NCBI RefSeq assembly: GCF_963678635.1
Contig: NC_087062.1
Location: forward strand, 77,060,349 to 77,124,348
Reading direction: 5' to 3'
Source: Symsagittifera roscoffensis
Taxonomy: Eukaryota; Xenacoelomorpha; Acoela; Convolutidae
DNA: 64,000 bases
Shown here: in pieces, positions 1 through 11,900 of the stretch
How the letters are laid out: each line of letters opens with the position of its first letter
How positions within the stretch are numbered: position 1 is the first letter of the stretch
Translations under genes and position numbers: made by a program
Notes under the pieces: model-generated
What the model saw: only the letters and a program-made list of their open reading frames with translations
Told to the model about the DNA's origin: nothing
Database searches by the model: none

Positions 1-1396
1 GGTGCATAATCACTGAGTTAGAATTTTTGCTAGCTTTTGAGTTTCTGTTTCCCTTGTTTTTGATATCAATTTTTTCAAATTGTTCGACCGATTGGATATG
101 CCTTTCGCTTCTAATTTCATGGACAAAATTTTCATTGACATCACTCAATTCAGACTCAAGTCTTTTGTTGAAAATAGATTCAGTTTCAGGAGTTTTATTG
201 GAATGAATTGTTTGTTAGTTGGATGTTCTGCTTGCTTACTTCTAGATTCTACAGGATGTCAGTCCTCGTACAAGCGTGTCACAATAAGATAGCGGAAACT
301 CAGAAAACAGTTTTTCAACAGTTTTTACAGATCAGAGATTGCACTTTTCAACGCAGGTAGCTTAGTTTCTATGCTTTTTGAAATAGTTTCATTGGCGTTC
401 TTCTCTTTTTTGGTTTCTATTGATGAAATTTTTGCTTTAAAGGAAACTTCGGGCTCTATGCAGTTATTGCAAATCCACGGACAGTTTTGACGTTTCCAGA
501 GCTAGTTCACATAATCTTTTGATAGGTTCTCGCTCGTTCCATGGAAGCAGGCTGAGCAATTTTTGCAGCGTATGGCAGGATTATCTTCAAGTTTGCGCGA
601 TTCTTATCGCATTTCAGCAAACTTGGTGAACCTAGTCAAGTCCGATTTGACATACCGACAGCTTTTGATTTTGAAATAGGAGTTAAAGAATAGCAAAGGG
701 CATAGGTTGAAGCTAGCCAAGTTTCTAATAGTCAATAAGTCACTGGTAGTAGACCCGTACTCGCAAGAAAGCCTAGCCAGCTTATGGAACGAACTAAAAG
801 CACACCAAAGTGTGATGATCTCGTTCAGAAGATAATTTCGCACGCGACAGCGAGTCCTCGTTGATCACATTTGTTTTCAGGTTGTTTCAATTTGCAAGTT
901 GTCTTAGTATCCTAATCATTCAATCGGATCTCTAAAATGCCTCGGTAGACAAGGGCATGAATCCCATGAAATTAAAAAAAAATTTCATAAAATAATTGCA
1001 GATAAATTGTTGAAGAATTTTGCAACTGACATTTGGTTTGGAGGATTCATTTCTAAAATTTTGAAAAATGTTTTTTTTTCTCATTATAAATCTGAGCCAG
1101 GTAATACTTATTTTGAACTAACTTCTGTTTTATGATTTGAATTGCTTTGACGGAAAAGGAGTAATGCAATTTTTAAGTTTAAACCATATTTTTTAGTTTA
1201 AAGACGACTGGTAATTCACAATTTATAGATCAGGCGAAAATTTTTCATCAACAATCATCAATTTTTGAACTTTGTGGTTGTGAATCAAGTTTTATCTTAA
1301 TCATCTCGATCAAGGCTTCTTTTAAAAAGTTTTGGTTAATATATAAATGTTAGAAAAGTACTGCGATTGCATGTCGATGTTAAACTGCTGTTTCCT
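1..1396. other. Unassigned AT-rich stretch
   Basis: I see no exon, RNA gene or recognisable element here. Open frames are short and have no protein-like composition. The sequence becomes recognisable only where the 1.55-kb duplicated unit begins. Confidence 0.4.
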
Positions 1397-2940
1397 GCTT
1401 GATGAAGCTTGCTTGGTTTCTTGTCTTGAGTTTCGATGTTAGCTAGGTGATTTAAACTTAACTTGTTAGTTTAACAAGCTTTATAGTAAGTTTTATTGAA
1501 AGTTGTATGAAAGACATTTTTCCGAATGGTCTAATTTAATGTCCAATCACAGAATCATCAATCTTTTCTTTAACAAAAAAAGAGATTGTGATCAGGGGCT
1601 AATCCAGGGTTTTTGCGAGCAGCGGGTGGGCTATATTGATTTTACGAGCACTCCACACAGCCAAATTTTTGAAATAACAGGACAAAAAAGGCGTTTTTAT
1701 GCTTTTTTTTGGAAAATTTGACTTGAAATCGCGTTTTTTCGTCGGGCGCTCAACCCCCCCCCCCCTGCTTCCTCATAGATAGTATATATTGCCGCCGAAG
1801 GCATCTTTAAACTTTTCTTGGAGTCATTCAGCCAAAAAATGGTACAAAGGGTGCTCTTTGGGTTGGCAGAGGGTCGAATCCGTGTGGGGGAAGGGAAAAT
1901 CGTGGCTGGAAAACTGATTGGTGGAAAATCGTGGCTGTTTTTTTTTGGTAGTATCTGGTTTTTAATTTATAAAAAAAACTAACAAAGAAATTAGTAATCT
2001 AGCATAATCGACAACAGTTGTCTCCGACAAAAAGAAAAACAAATAAAAATTTTGTTTAAATCGGAAAAATTTTTCGAAAACTTGTTCTAAAATTTTTAGA
2101 TTTTTTATTGCTTAGGAAGCGCTAAATGAGGCTTCAAAACTAGTTGACCAGGGGTAAATTTAAGTTTTTTTACTGCTTTGATGAAAGTTTTGCTACTCTT
2201 TTTTCAACATGTTTAAATCTCGGTCGAATCACAACTGAAAGTGCTTGAATAAGATATATCACTAGACTCATTCCAATTTTTTGTGGTACCTGATTTTGCC
2301 TGGAAAACAAAAAAAAGAAAACTACAACACACCCGAAGATGAAATTTCTCACCTCTTGTGATGATCAGAACCATAATTTTGGCTAATAATGCATGCATTT
2401 TTTCGGAAAATGTTCGTCTGCCGAGCATAGAAGTGGAGTGTTTGCCACTAAAAAGAGAACTTTTAGTGGAGTGTTTGCCACTAAAAAGAGAAGTTGTTTT
2501 CCTTAATTGTTGAGCTTTTCTATGGAAAACTTTTTAATATGAATTTATTTTATTGAAAGCGATCAATCTTGATCAGCCAATCCATCTTGAAAGTGATCGA
2601 ATGTAATATCATACTTCAAATCGTTCAGTCATGGTTTGCGCTCAGAGACAATCCTTTTTTGAATGAATTCTTTTTGTCTCGAGAAAAACGTTTTAGCTTT
2701 TGCTGCCAGAGGAGTAGATTTATCGCTATAGGAGTCGATGAAGAGTCATATCCAATCTGATTTAATTTCTTTTCTCACCTTACTTGAACTCCTGTAATAA
2801 TAATAATTGACTTATGATTGAAGAATCATAATTATTCAAGTCGAGTTTCAAATCTACGAGCCTCTTGATGGCCAAACAATTCAAAAAATTGCTTTATAAT
2901 TTCAAATAACATGTCGAAAAACCAGTGGTGTTTTCAGAAT
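1397..2940. repeat. 1.55-kb tandem duplication, unit 1
   Basis: This unit starts at gcttgatgaagcttgcttgg and repeats almost base for base from 2941. The offset is 1544 at the left side and 1551 after the poly-C tract, which is longer in unit 2. Only a few substitutions separate the copies, so the duplication is young or an assembly artefact. Inside are a copy of the repeat family with the ggcgctcaaccccc motif (about 1594-1890), an antisense family-C-like segment (about 2283-2375), and a short direct repeat containing gtggagtgtttgccactaaa at 2433-2490. The open frames it carries are identical non-coding passengers. Confidence 0.9.
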
Positions 2941-4491
2941 GCTTGATGAAGCTTGCTTGGTTTCTTGTCTTGAGTTTCGATGTTAGCTAGGTGATTTAAA
3001 CTTAACTTGTTAGTTTAACAAGCTTTATAGTAAGTTTTATTGACAGTTGTATGAAAGACATTTTTCCGAATGGTCTAATTTAATGTCCAATCACAGAATC
3101 ATCAATCTTTTCTTTAACAAAAAAAGAGATTGTGATCAGGGGCTAATCCAGGGTTTTTGCGAGCAGCGGGTGGGCTATATTGATTTTACGAGCACTCCAC
3201 ACAGCCAAATTTTTGAAATAACAGGACAAAAAAGGCGTTTTTATGCTTTTTTTTGGAAAATTTGACTTGAAATCGCGTTTTTTCGTCGGGCGCTCAACCC
3301 CACCCCCCCCCCCCCCTGCTTCCTCATAGATAGTATATATTGCCGCCGAAGGCATCTTTAAACTTTTCTTGGAGTCATTCAGCCAAAAAATGGTACAAAG
3401 GGTGCTCTTTGGGTTGGCAGAGGGTCGAATCCGTGTGGGGGAAGGGAAAATCGTGGCTGGAAAACTGATTGGTGGAAAATCGTGGCTGTTTTTTTTTGGT
3501 AGTATCTGGTTTTTAATTTATAAAAAAAACTAACAAAGAAATTAGTAATCTAGCATAATCGACAACAGTTGTCTCCGACAAAAAGAAAAACAAATAAAAA
3601 TTTTGTTTAAATCGGAAAAATTTTTCGAAAACTTGTTCTAAAATTTTTAGATTTTTTATTGCTTAGGAAGCGCTAAATGAGGCTTCAAAACTAGTTGACC
3701 AGGGGTAAATTTAAGTTTTTTTACTGCTTTGGTGAAAGTTTTGCTACTCTTTTTTCAACATGTTTAAATCTCGGTCGAATCACAACTGAAAGTGCTTGAA
3801 TAAGATATATCACTAGACTCATTCCAATTTTTTGTGGTACCTGATTTTGCCTGGAAAACAAAAAAAAGAAAACTACAACACACCCGAAGATGAAATTTCT
3901 CACCTCTTGTGATGATCAGAACCATAATTTTGGCTAATAATGCATGCATTTTTTCGGAAAATGTTTGTCTGCCGAGCATAGAAGTGGAGTGTTTGCCACT
4001 AAAAAGAGAACTTTTAGTGGAGTGTTTGCCACTAAAAAGAGAAGTTGTTTTCCTTAATTGTTGAGCTTTTCTATGGAAAACTTTTTAATATGAATTTATT
4101 TTATTGAAAGCGATCAATCTTGATCAGCCAATCCATCTTGAAAGTGATCGAATGTAATATCATACTTCAAATCGTTCAGTCATGGTTTGCGCTCAGAGAC
4201 AATCCTTTTTTGAATGAATTCTTTTTGTCTCGAGAAAAACGTTTTAGCTTTTGCTGCCAGAGGAGTAGATTTATCGCTATAGGAGTCGATGAAGAGTCAG
4301 ATCCAATCTGATTTAATTTCTTTTCTCACCTTACTTGAACTCCTGTAATAATAATAATTGACTTATGATTGAAGAATCATAATTATTCAAGTCGAGTTTC
4401 AAATCTACGATCCTCTTGATGGCCAAACAATTCAAAAAATTGCTTTATAATTTCAAATAACATGTCGAAAAACCAGTGGTGTTTTCAGAAT
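2941..4491. repeat. 1.55-kb tandem duplication, unit 2
   Basis: This is the second copy of the preceding unit, directly abutting it in the same orientation. It ends at ttttcagaat, after which the sequence diverges (ttttgacggg) from the start of a third unit. The main length difference is the C-tract near 3300-3317. Confidence 0.9.
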
Positions 4492-5034
4492 GTTTTGACG
4501 GGAGCGTTTTTTTGAAAAATTTCGTCAATTTTTAGATCAGCAACTCATGTTTTAGCGCTCCGTAAATAAAAGGCAGGAAAATGACATTTTTGAGTATTTT
4601 TTGAAGGGTTAAAATTTTGCTGTTTTTGGCGCGCAGTCCTTCCTCAAAGTTAGTGTACTTTGGCGCCTAAGAAACCTTAAGAACAATTTTAGAGTTCTTG
4701 GAACGTAATTGACCGCCGTAAAACAGTTTCAGCCACAATTTTTTATGGTTTCTATTTGTTATCGTACAGTCATCATGAGGCCGACCTGATATCTAAAATT
4801 TCTAGAGCCACATTCATAAATAATTGTATCTTTTTTAAAGTATACGAATTCGCGCTTTTGTCGCTATCGGCGAATTGTTGTCTCGAGCGAATTTCTGACA
4901 AGTTGTCGCTGTCGCCAATCAATTGTCGCTATCTAATAATGGCCTACGGAGCTGCATCATTTACTAAATAGTGCCAATACAGGGTGCTGGCAGCTGAAAA
5001 AAATCATAATGATCTGCGTTAAAAACACGGTCAA
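4492..5034. other. Degraded repeat, no gene seen
   Basis: About 4600-4710 holds a worn copy of the repeat family with a ggcgcgcagtccttcctcaa-type core. About 4850-4930 has several short runs of the type gaattgttgtc / caattgtcgct. No coding signal was found. Confidence 0.35.
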
Positions 5035-5042
5035 ACATTTTC

Positions 5043-5048
5043 TTTATT
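5043..5048 (-). terminator. Polyadenylation signal of the prohormone gene
   Basis: On the minus strand this reads AATAAA about 145 nt after the stop codon of the small secreted prohormone. The position suits a 3' end, but the hexamer is common in AT-rich DNA. Confidence 0.4.
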
Positions 5049-5189
5049 TGTCGTTTTCAACCAGTTTTTGCACATCTACAAATAGAGCATGCGATTACAG
5101 AATATTACTTCAAATTTGTTTTCACTTTTTTTAAGTAATTGACACTCACGCTATATATCGAATGGTTAAAAAATGTTCATCTTCTGCTT

Positions 5190-5489
5190 TTATCCCCAGT
5201 GGAAAGCCGCTGGTCGTTTATCCAGTGGGTGCCATTCTTGGTTTTTGTGTGCTTTGTAGAGTGTAGTCATCACTGATTTCCTGGGTTTGGATAAGTTCTG
5301 AAGTTTGTCGCTTAGAAGTATAAACAGCTTCTGTAGGTCATAATTGGGCTGAATGTCATCGGTCGTCCTTTTCTCGGATATTTCATATTCTGTTGTTATA
5401 TTGGGTGGTTCAGATCTGGGTGATTGTACACTGTAGCTTCTTGTTAGACTCAAAACGAATGAAAATAACAAAAAGCTGACCATTTTCAT
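5190..5489 (-). CDS. Secreted prohormone, candidate amidated neuropeptide precursor
   Basis: This is a 99-residue protein from the Met at 5489. An in-frame Met lies 11 codons upstream (5522), but starting there would bury the signal peptide. Residues 1-20 form a signal peptide with a hydrophobic run VSFLLFSFVLSL. There are no cysteines. Dibasic KR sites lie at residues 40-41 and 91-92. After the second come seven residues, PAAFHWG, then the stop, so convertase cleavage and Gly-directed amidation would release PAAFHW-amide. This is the standard layout of an animal neuropeptide precursor with one mature peptide at the C-terminus. A pyrimidine-rich tract and a TTTCAG just upstream (about 5525-5570 on the plus strand) suggest a splice acceptor, so a 5' exon may exist. 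I do not recognise the peptide family. It only loosely recalls leucokinins (FHSWG ends) and other W-amides. Confidence 0.6.
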   Translation of the reverse strand: MKMVSFLLFSFVLSLTRSYSVQSPRSEPPNITTEYEISEKRTTDDIQPNYDLQKLFILLSDKLQNLSKPRKSVMTTLYKAHKNQEWHPLDKRPAAFHWG

Positions 5490-5524
5490 TCTGAATTTCT
5501 GGCTGGAATTATCAGTGCTCATAG

Positions 5525-5570
5525 CTGAAACTATATTTTCAATAGAGAATTAAGAGAGAAGAGATGCAAA
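5525..5570 (-). promoter_or_regulatory. Possible splice acceptor upstream of the prohormone ORF
   Basis: Read on the minus strand, a TCTCTTCTCTCTTAATTCTC pyrimidine tract is followed by ATAGTTTCAG and then CTATGAGC, the first in-frame ATG. This resembles a cis- or trans-splice acceptor. No upstream exon could be identified. Confidence 0.35.
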
Positions 5571-6240
5571 AAGTGCAAGTTTTAATAATCCAACTTAAAA
5601 TTAGGAGGAAATTAGAAGGAGGAAGTTAGATTTGATAAGTTTAAAATAGAAATTAAGTAGTCGGGATTTTGCATTGATATCTTATCTAAAATTATCACCA
5701 GGAAGATTTTTTGTCTATCGGCGTCTCTCATCTTCCTATTTTTGACTCTTCTTCCTGCTTTTTAAACTTTCGGAAATTTTTCTGCTGTACCGAAAAACCA
5801 CGCGAGTTTTCAACTCTATTTATACAACTGAATCAACAAATTTTTACCGGCTGGAGTTTCCTCAAAATATTCACGGTGTACCGAATCCCAGATTTGCATT
5901 GAGGCGATAACAATTTTACGCGGTCTTGCTAGAAGTTTCATGATTTTTAGTCTGAGTCTGGAGAAAAGGGTTAATTTGTAAAAGCTCCTTTCGAAGATAA
6001 AATTTTGTATTTTTTCTATACAACACTGATTTAAATAATCACGACCGAATTACCAAAATTAAAAGTGACAAACGGTTCAGGAAAAGAACAAACTACTTTA
6101 AGCTCAATAGATCACCCGAAAAAAAATTCCCACGAAAAAGGGTTCATTTATTGCTGGTTTTCTTGAATTTTCAGAAAATTTAGACGGCCTTCTTTGAAAT
6201 TTTAGACTTTTTTCGGGTTAACAACTTGTTAAACAGAATC
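5571..6240. other. Stretch without recognised feature
   Basis: AT-rich sequence with no convincing exon or repeat. It separates the prohormone gene from the SINE-bearing region beginning near 6.25 kb. Confidence 0.35.
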
Positions 6241-6261
6241 ACTTGGTATCTTGCTTCATAA

Positions 6262-6530
6262 TGAATTCAAATGTTCAAGTGTCTCTGGCACATATACTCT
6301 GTAAGTAACAACTACGCCTGGGACGGCAAAGGTCCTTGGTTCGAATCTGACCAGGACCTGTTTTGTTTCAAACGGGAATTATTCCGTTTTAAATAATTGT
6401 CGGCTTATTATTGTCTGCTTATGTTCTGTCGGCTTAGTTGCCTCATCATAAATTTTGTTTTTGCTTTATGCAGTTTTCATTGTAGTTGCTTTTTATGGTT
6501 TCATTTAATACTGCTATTTGATTGTTTACT
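6262..6530 (+). mobile_element. tRNA-derived SINE-like element
   Basis: A tRNA-like head contains ggttcgaatct at 6338-6348, a good B-box of an internal Pol III promoter, within a short T-arm-like fold. Downstream comes a tail with gtcggcttagttgcc and a pyrimidine-rich stretch. The same tail follows other tRNA-like heads at 7.1, 13.9, 14.2 and 48.6 kb, which identifies a dispersed family. The head is too worn to be a functional tRNA. Confidence 0.5.
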
Positions 6531-7059
6531 AGCCTTGACTTCGTGTTTTTTCATTTAAAAAAAAATTGCTTAGAAAATGTTCGGCCGAAATTATTTCGGC
6601 TTTTATTTTTTTGGCTTACTATCCTAATTTTGAGTCACTCGAGGGAACCATAAGTTGTATGCTTTCCTCCGGAGTGCACAAAACATTAAAAATCTCAGAA
6701 TAGATATTATAGTTCAATTTTTTTCATGACAACAATTTCTTTCGCTCGAAAATTGTTGTTTTTAAATTTTCATCAAACGCCGCCAAATGTATTTCTAGAC
6801 CAATTTTCCGTTAATAGAACATTCCAGACTTTGTTTTGAATTTTTTACTTGTAATTTCTTTGAAAATTTTCCCGTTTTCTTGGGAGTTCGTAGCTTCTGT
6901 TCTTTTCCTGTCTGCTAGCTTGCATTGCTTTTTTGTGTTAAAAAAGTATATATTTTTTACATTCGCGAGAGCAAGTTTCATGTAAACGGGAATAAGACTT
7001 TTTCCGATAACCAATTTTCACGAATCTGTAAGAAGTTGAACTTGATTTGTTGTTGACCC

Positions 7060-7270
7060 GTAACATCTTGCCTAGCGCCTTTTCACTTGGTTTAGAGTGC
7101 CCTAAGGTCGGTGATTCGAGTACCGGCAGAACCTTGTTTTTTTTCAGCATTTATGACTTTCGTTTGTCTGCTTATTTTTGTCGGCCTAGTTGCCGCATCA
7201 CGGATTTTGTGTGCTCTCAGCCAATTTGGTTGTAGTTGCAAGCGTTGTTTGTTTACGCTTGTAATTTGTA
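7060..7270 (+). mobile_element. tRNA-derived SINE-like element
   Basis: The B-box-like gattcgagta lies at 7113-7122 in a stem-loop context. About 60 bp downstream the shared tail begins (gtcggcctagttgccgcatc), followed by the worn copy of the body also seen near 6.45 kb. Confidence 0.5.
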
Positions 7271-8756
7271 AATAAGCTAACTTGGTTTTCGCTTAAAAGC
7301 TTTATTGTTCGACCTAAATAGTTTTGTTTCATGTTTTACAGGATTTTTCAATAATTCTGCGCCGTTTGAAGGGTAAATAAAGTTTTTTATCTTGAAAATC
7401 AATTCAGGTCGGTTGCGGCGTAAAAAAGTTAAAGTTTTGAAACTTAATCGCTGAAAAGTTTTCATTGACGTCTTTTAATAATTGTGCGTCTTTTCGCGTA
7501 TTACCGACTTAGTGTCCGCTCGATAATTACTAAAAGCATAGTTAACGCTGATGGTTTTGTTTCCCGGCAGTTTTTCTGAAATTGAGTTGTCCCTTTTCTC
7601 CAAAAAAAATGATATATAAAAAAATGGTGCGGCAACTATGTTGCGGTAACCATTCACTCTCGGTTCGTGCGAATTTGCATTTCTTCAGATTTATTGACTC
7701 ATTTGCGTTATCTAGTTTTCGTAATGTCTTCTCCTAATCCGTGATGTGTTTATTGTCTGATTTCTTTTAACATTCATAATCATCACGCAAAATTGTCCGA
7801 GTAGAGTGTCAATTGCTGTTTAAAGATCCACCGGCATTGTGGTCAGCAAATAAAATCTGTTTTAAATCTATGTTCTCATTGACTTCCCTTCCCGCCCATT
7901 GTAGAAAAATTACAGTTTACTCACTTTTTCTAATTTTTAGCCGGGATTCGAAAAGTCCCCCGATTGGCGTCGCGCAATCGCCTGATGCGCAGCGCGTAAC
8001 TTGAAATAGTTCAATCACCATGTTTTTGGAAACCATTTCAGAATAACCTACTGAAATCTTCGAACCGGTGGATGTTCAAAAAACTGTCGAATCTACAATT
8101 CGCCATACCTTGAAGCCGAAATCACAATAGAATTTCGTATCAAATGTAATAAAATCTGTTTTAATCCATCCATTTTATTTTTATGATTTGATAACTATTT
8201 CTTTTACTCTAAGTCAGATCGAAAAGATCTATAATCAAAGGTGAGTCTTATAGCGAAACAGAATCAAGACTGGCCGATCTCTTGTTTTTTTTAGTAAAAT
8301 AAGAATTTTAATTTAATTCTTTTCTGTGGAATTCAACTGTAAGTATAAAGAAATTTAAGTAAGCTCGACAAATTTTGAAGTCTGTTAACATCATTAGTAA
8401 ATAAATACATCAGAAGCTGCCTTAGCGGTAGCAGTTTTCGAAAGTTTTTGCAAAGCTGATCTGACTTCATAGAAGTAAAATATTGTAGGGATCATTTACC
8501 CAAGAACTCCAACCCTTCTTCGTAAATTTCTGCCTTTTCAATTGCCGGTGATATGATTCAATGATATATTTGCCTTTGATTTGGAAGCTTGAGTTGAAAA
8601 ATTCAAATTTATGCGGTCCACCGTTCTAACACTAACCCAAAAATACCGTTTGTCTCAACGTTTCGCATACCAATGTTTCTTTTTTTCTACCAAATAGGGT
8701 CCTATTTATATTGAGGTTAGGAGTTGAGGTAGGGGAACCTATGGAGTTTGATTGAG

Positions 8757-8762
8757 TTTATT
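8757..8762 (-). terminator. Polyadenylation signal of the MLCK-like gene
   Basis: AATAAA on the minus strand, about 52 nt past the kinase stop codon. The spacing suggests a very short 3' UTR. Confidence 0.5.
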
Positions 8763-8813
8763 GATCCTTCAATGGTTGTTGTTCTGCAGTTTGAAATATT
8801 TTTTGCCATGGTA

Positions 8814-8961
8814 CTACTTCCGCATGTCCAGGTCGGCGCCCATGAGTTGGAGCGCGAGCACTCCATTGATGGCCCGTCTCCACTTGCGCCTTGTGAGGTA
8901 GTTCTTCAACTTGTCCTTGTTGAAACTCTTGCCCACGTTGGAAGTGATCTCCTGCAGCCAT
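8814..8961 (-). CDS. MLCK-like gene, last coding exon (calmodulin-binding tail)
   Basis: Begins after TATATGCAG and completes the Arg codon split by the previous exon, giving KHRWLQEI, the end of the kinase C-lobe. It then encodes the basic calmodulin-binding helix TRRKWRRAINGVLALQL and the stop TAG at 8816-8814. Confidence 0.88.
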
Positions 8962-11900
8962 CTGCATATAAACACACAAAGAGCAAACAATGAGTGATTT
9001 TATTTATATAAGTGGATATACTCTCAAATTGTTCCGAATTTGGAAGAAAACGGAATATTTATGCTCGGTGTGGTTTTTTTATTCAGTCAGTTTTCGCCGA
9101 TCGAAATAATCGTTTTCGACAAAAAAATTTTTTATACCCCATTGAAGATATTGACTTCCTGAGTTCAAATTTATGAAGATATTGACTTCCTGAGTTCAAA
9201 TTTAAAAAGATATTTTACCTCTGATCATTTCTTGTTAAGTTCTGGAGGTTTGAAAATTACCAAATTGGCCCTGTTCTGGACTGGATTTCGAGCTCTTTGA
9301 AGAATCTGTTCATATTGCTGAGAGCGTAACGCGAATTATTTATGCGTGGCGAATTATTCCGCACAACAAAATCGTTGCCAATTGAATTGAGGCAAGCTTA
9401 CCAGCAGGGAGCGGAAAAAAGTATTTTTTTTCTACTTTTTCAGCGCTTAGCTTTAAGGCAGAGAATATTTAAAATGTTGTATTTTTGAGAAATGCAAATT
9501 CTAATCAAAGAAATATCCAGCCACATTCATATGCATTACGTTATGGGCTTTGCATTTCTCAGAAATAACACTCAGCCTATTTTGAACAGCTCTACTACGA
9601 TTAGCATTTCTGAGAAAATCAAATATCACTATTATAATTTCTCCGACTTTTGTAACAAAAATAACGGAATATTTATGCTCGGTTGGTTTTTTTCTTCAGA
9701 CAAATTTCGACTTTTAAGCTAGCCATTTTTGACGGATTTTGTTTTAAATCATTCAAAAGGTATTGTTGTCCTGAGCCTAAATTTGAAAATATATTTCACC
9801 TAGTGATCATTTTTTGTATAGTTATGGCAGTTTAAAGATTGTCATTTTGGCCAATTTTGGACAATAAACGCTCGATATATTTCGCGCTATTAGCGCGTAC
9901 GCGGAGATTTGATCCGTCTGAGAAATCGTTCCAAATTGGTTGAAGGAAGCTTTATTGTTATAATCGATTTGTTACTAGGCGCGAAATCTATCATTTTGCA
10001 CTTTGTATGCCGCGTGGGGGGATGGCATGGGGGGATGGTTCAAAACCTCAAATTAAAAAAAATCATTTTCTTAATTATATTTATTTTTTTCCATGTTATT
10101 ACTGCTCTATGGACCTTAAGAGGCAGTTGGAACCTTCAGGGCTTTGCCCCAGGGGCTCCGTAAAAATAATGGTAGTGGAATAATTTTTGATAAATAATTT
10201 ATTTCGACTAATTTAAAATAAAAATTATGTATTTTTCGAGAACTTTTAGGAAAACTATTTCTTTCTCGCGTAAGGAATATTACAATAATTCCAGAAATTA
10301 TTTTATCTAAGGTTCACTGCGAACAACGCGTCACATCATTACGTCATTCATTACGTCAACCAAATGCAAGCTGCTGCGAAAATCCTTCCACTTTACTTTC
10401 TCGCAGTGTTGTTTACCTTTCAGTTCTGCATGTGCACACATGCAAGCGGCTTTTCAGTCGGGCGAAACTCAACATTGGGTATTTGCGTCAACAAAGAGTA
10501 CTGGGACGCTGAACTCATATCCAAAATTCTGTGAGAAACTCACATTATTCCACTGTGCCATTTTATTTTTTTCATTTTGGAATAATTTAATTATGGCCAT
10601 GATTTTTTTTTCTGAGAAATAAAAATTATTTAGGGATTCCAAAAAGTTAGGGAAATAATTGAGGGGCTAGTAGCCATATAATGGAAATAAATTTTACGGA
10701 GCCCCTGCTTTGCCCTGATACGAGCAGTCTTGTTAAATTGTTAAATTAACTTCTTTTTGTTGTAAAATGTGCAACAGGATTTGTTTATGGTTTTACAATA
10801 ACGAAATTGAAGCTTTCTGCACTTATTTTTTAAAAAGTTTTTGGCAGTCTTGAAAACTTTAAAAAGCACTTTTTACGGCGGCGTTAGACAGTGCCGAAGT
10901 TAGAGAGTGCCGAAAAAGGCGGGAAATATTGGAACGCAATTTAAGAGGCTAGCTTTTGGCGGGAAAATTAATAATGACACTTGAAACTTGTTCAGACTCA
11001 ATTTTGGCGCCAAAATCGATGAGCAAACAAAACTTTCTTTTCTTTTCTCAATTAGTTCACGACAAATAAGTCAGTTTCTTTCATATTCGGCACTCTTTTC
11101 AAATTGTTCAGACTCAATTTTGGCGCCAAAATCGATGAGCAAACAAAACTTTCTTTTCTTTTCTCAATTAGTTCACGACAAATAAGTCAGTTTCTTTCAT
11201 TTTCGGCACTCTTTAACAAATTTTTGTTTTCGGCACTCTCTTACTTCGGCACTGTCTTACCCAACCCTTTTTACGACCCAAAAGTCCGCTCCCTACTTTT
11301 CAGATTGGTCGTATTAATTGCGTACGAATCAACATTTCACACTTTGATATTGTTCAAAATTTATAGGTTTTCAAAATTTAAAATTACTGTACGCGGATTA
11401 TTAGTTTTTAAATTACTTACAAATGGTCTATATATTCGTGCGAGAAAATGTTGAAAACTGAAAAAGTTTTTAAAAAATGAATCGCAATAAAAGTATGAAT
11501 TTCAAAAGCCTCATTATTAATGAAATAGATTTTGTCCAAAAGTTTTTTTTTCTTGCTGAGATTCGATCGCGAAAGAATACGATTTTTGTAGCTTCCGTTG
11601 CTTTATAACCAATCAGATTTGCCTACCTGTGCTTCAGAGCCTCATCAGCTGAAATGCGCTTAGATTGCTCTTTTATCAGCAGATCCTGTATGAACACTTT
11701 TGCCTCGGGTGAACAGGTCTCAAATGATTCGTCATCGAAGTCATATCGAACATTGACCACATTTCCATACGTCTCGCCCACATTTTCGCCCATGAAGGGA
11801 GAGATTCCACTGAGCAGAATGTAAGTGATCACGCCTACGCTCCACATATCTATTTTGTGCACAATCTGTTATATAAGTGGTAAAGTTTCGACATCTTTTC

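Noticed and set aside
1503-4311. Identical open frames repeated at about 1.55 kb spacing
   Set aside because: They are identical only because the DNA is tandemly duplicated. None resembles a protein, and one spans a homopolymer tract.
8748-8993. Plus-strand 81-codon frame
   Set aside because: Overlaps the last kinase exon on the opposite strand; no independent protein features.
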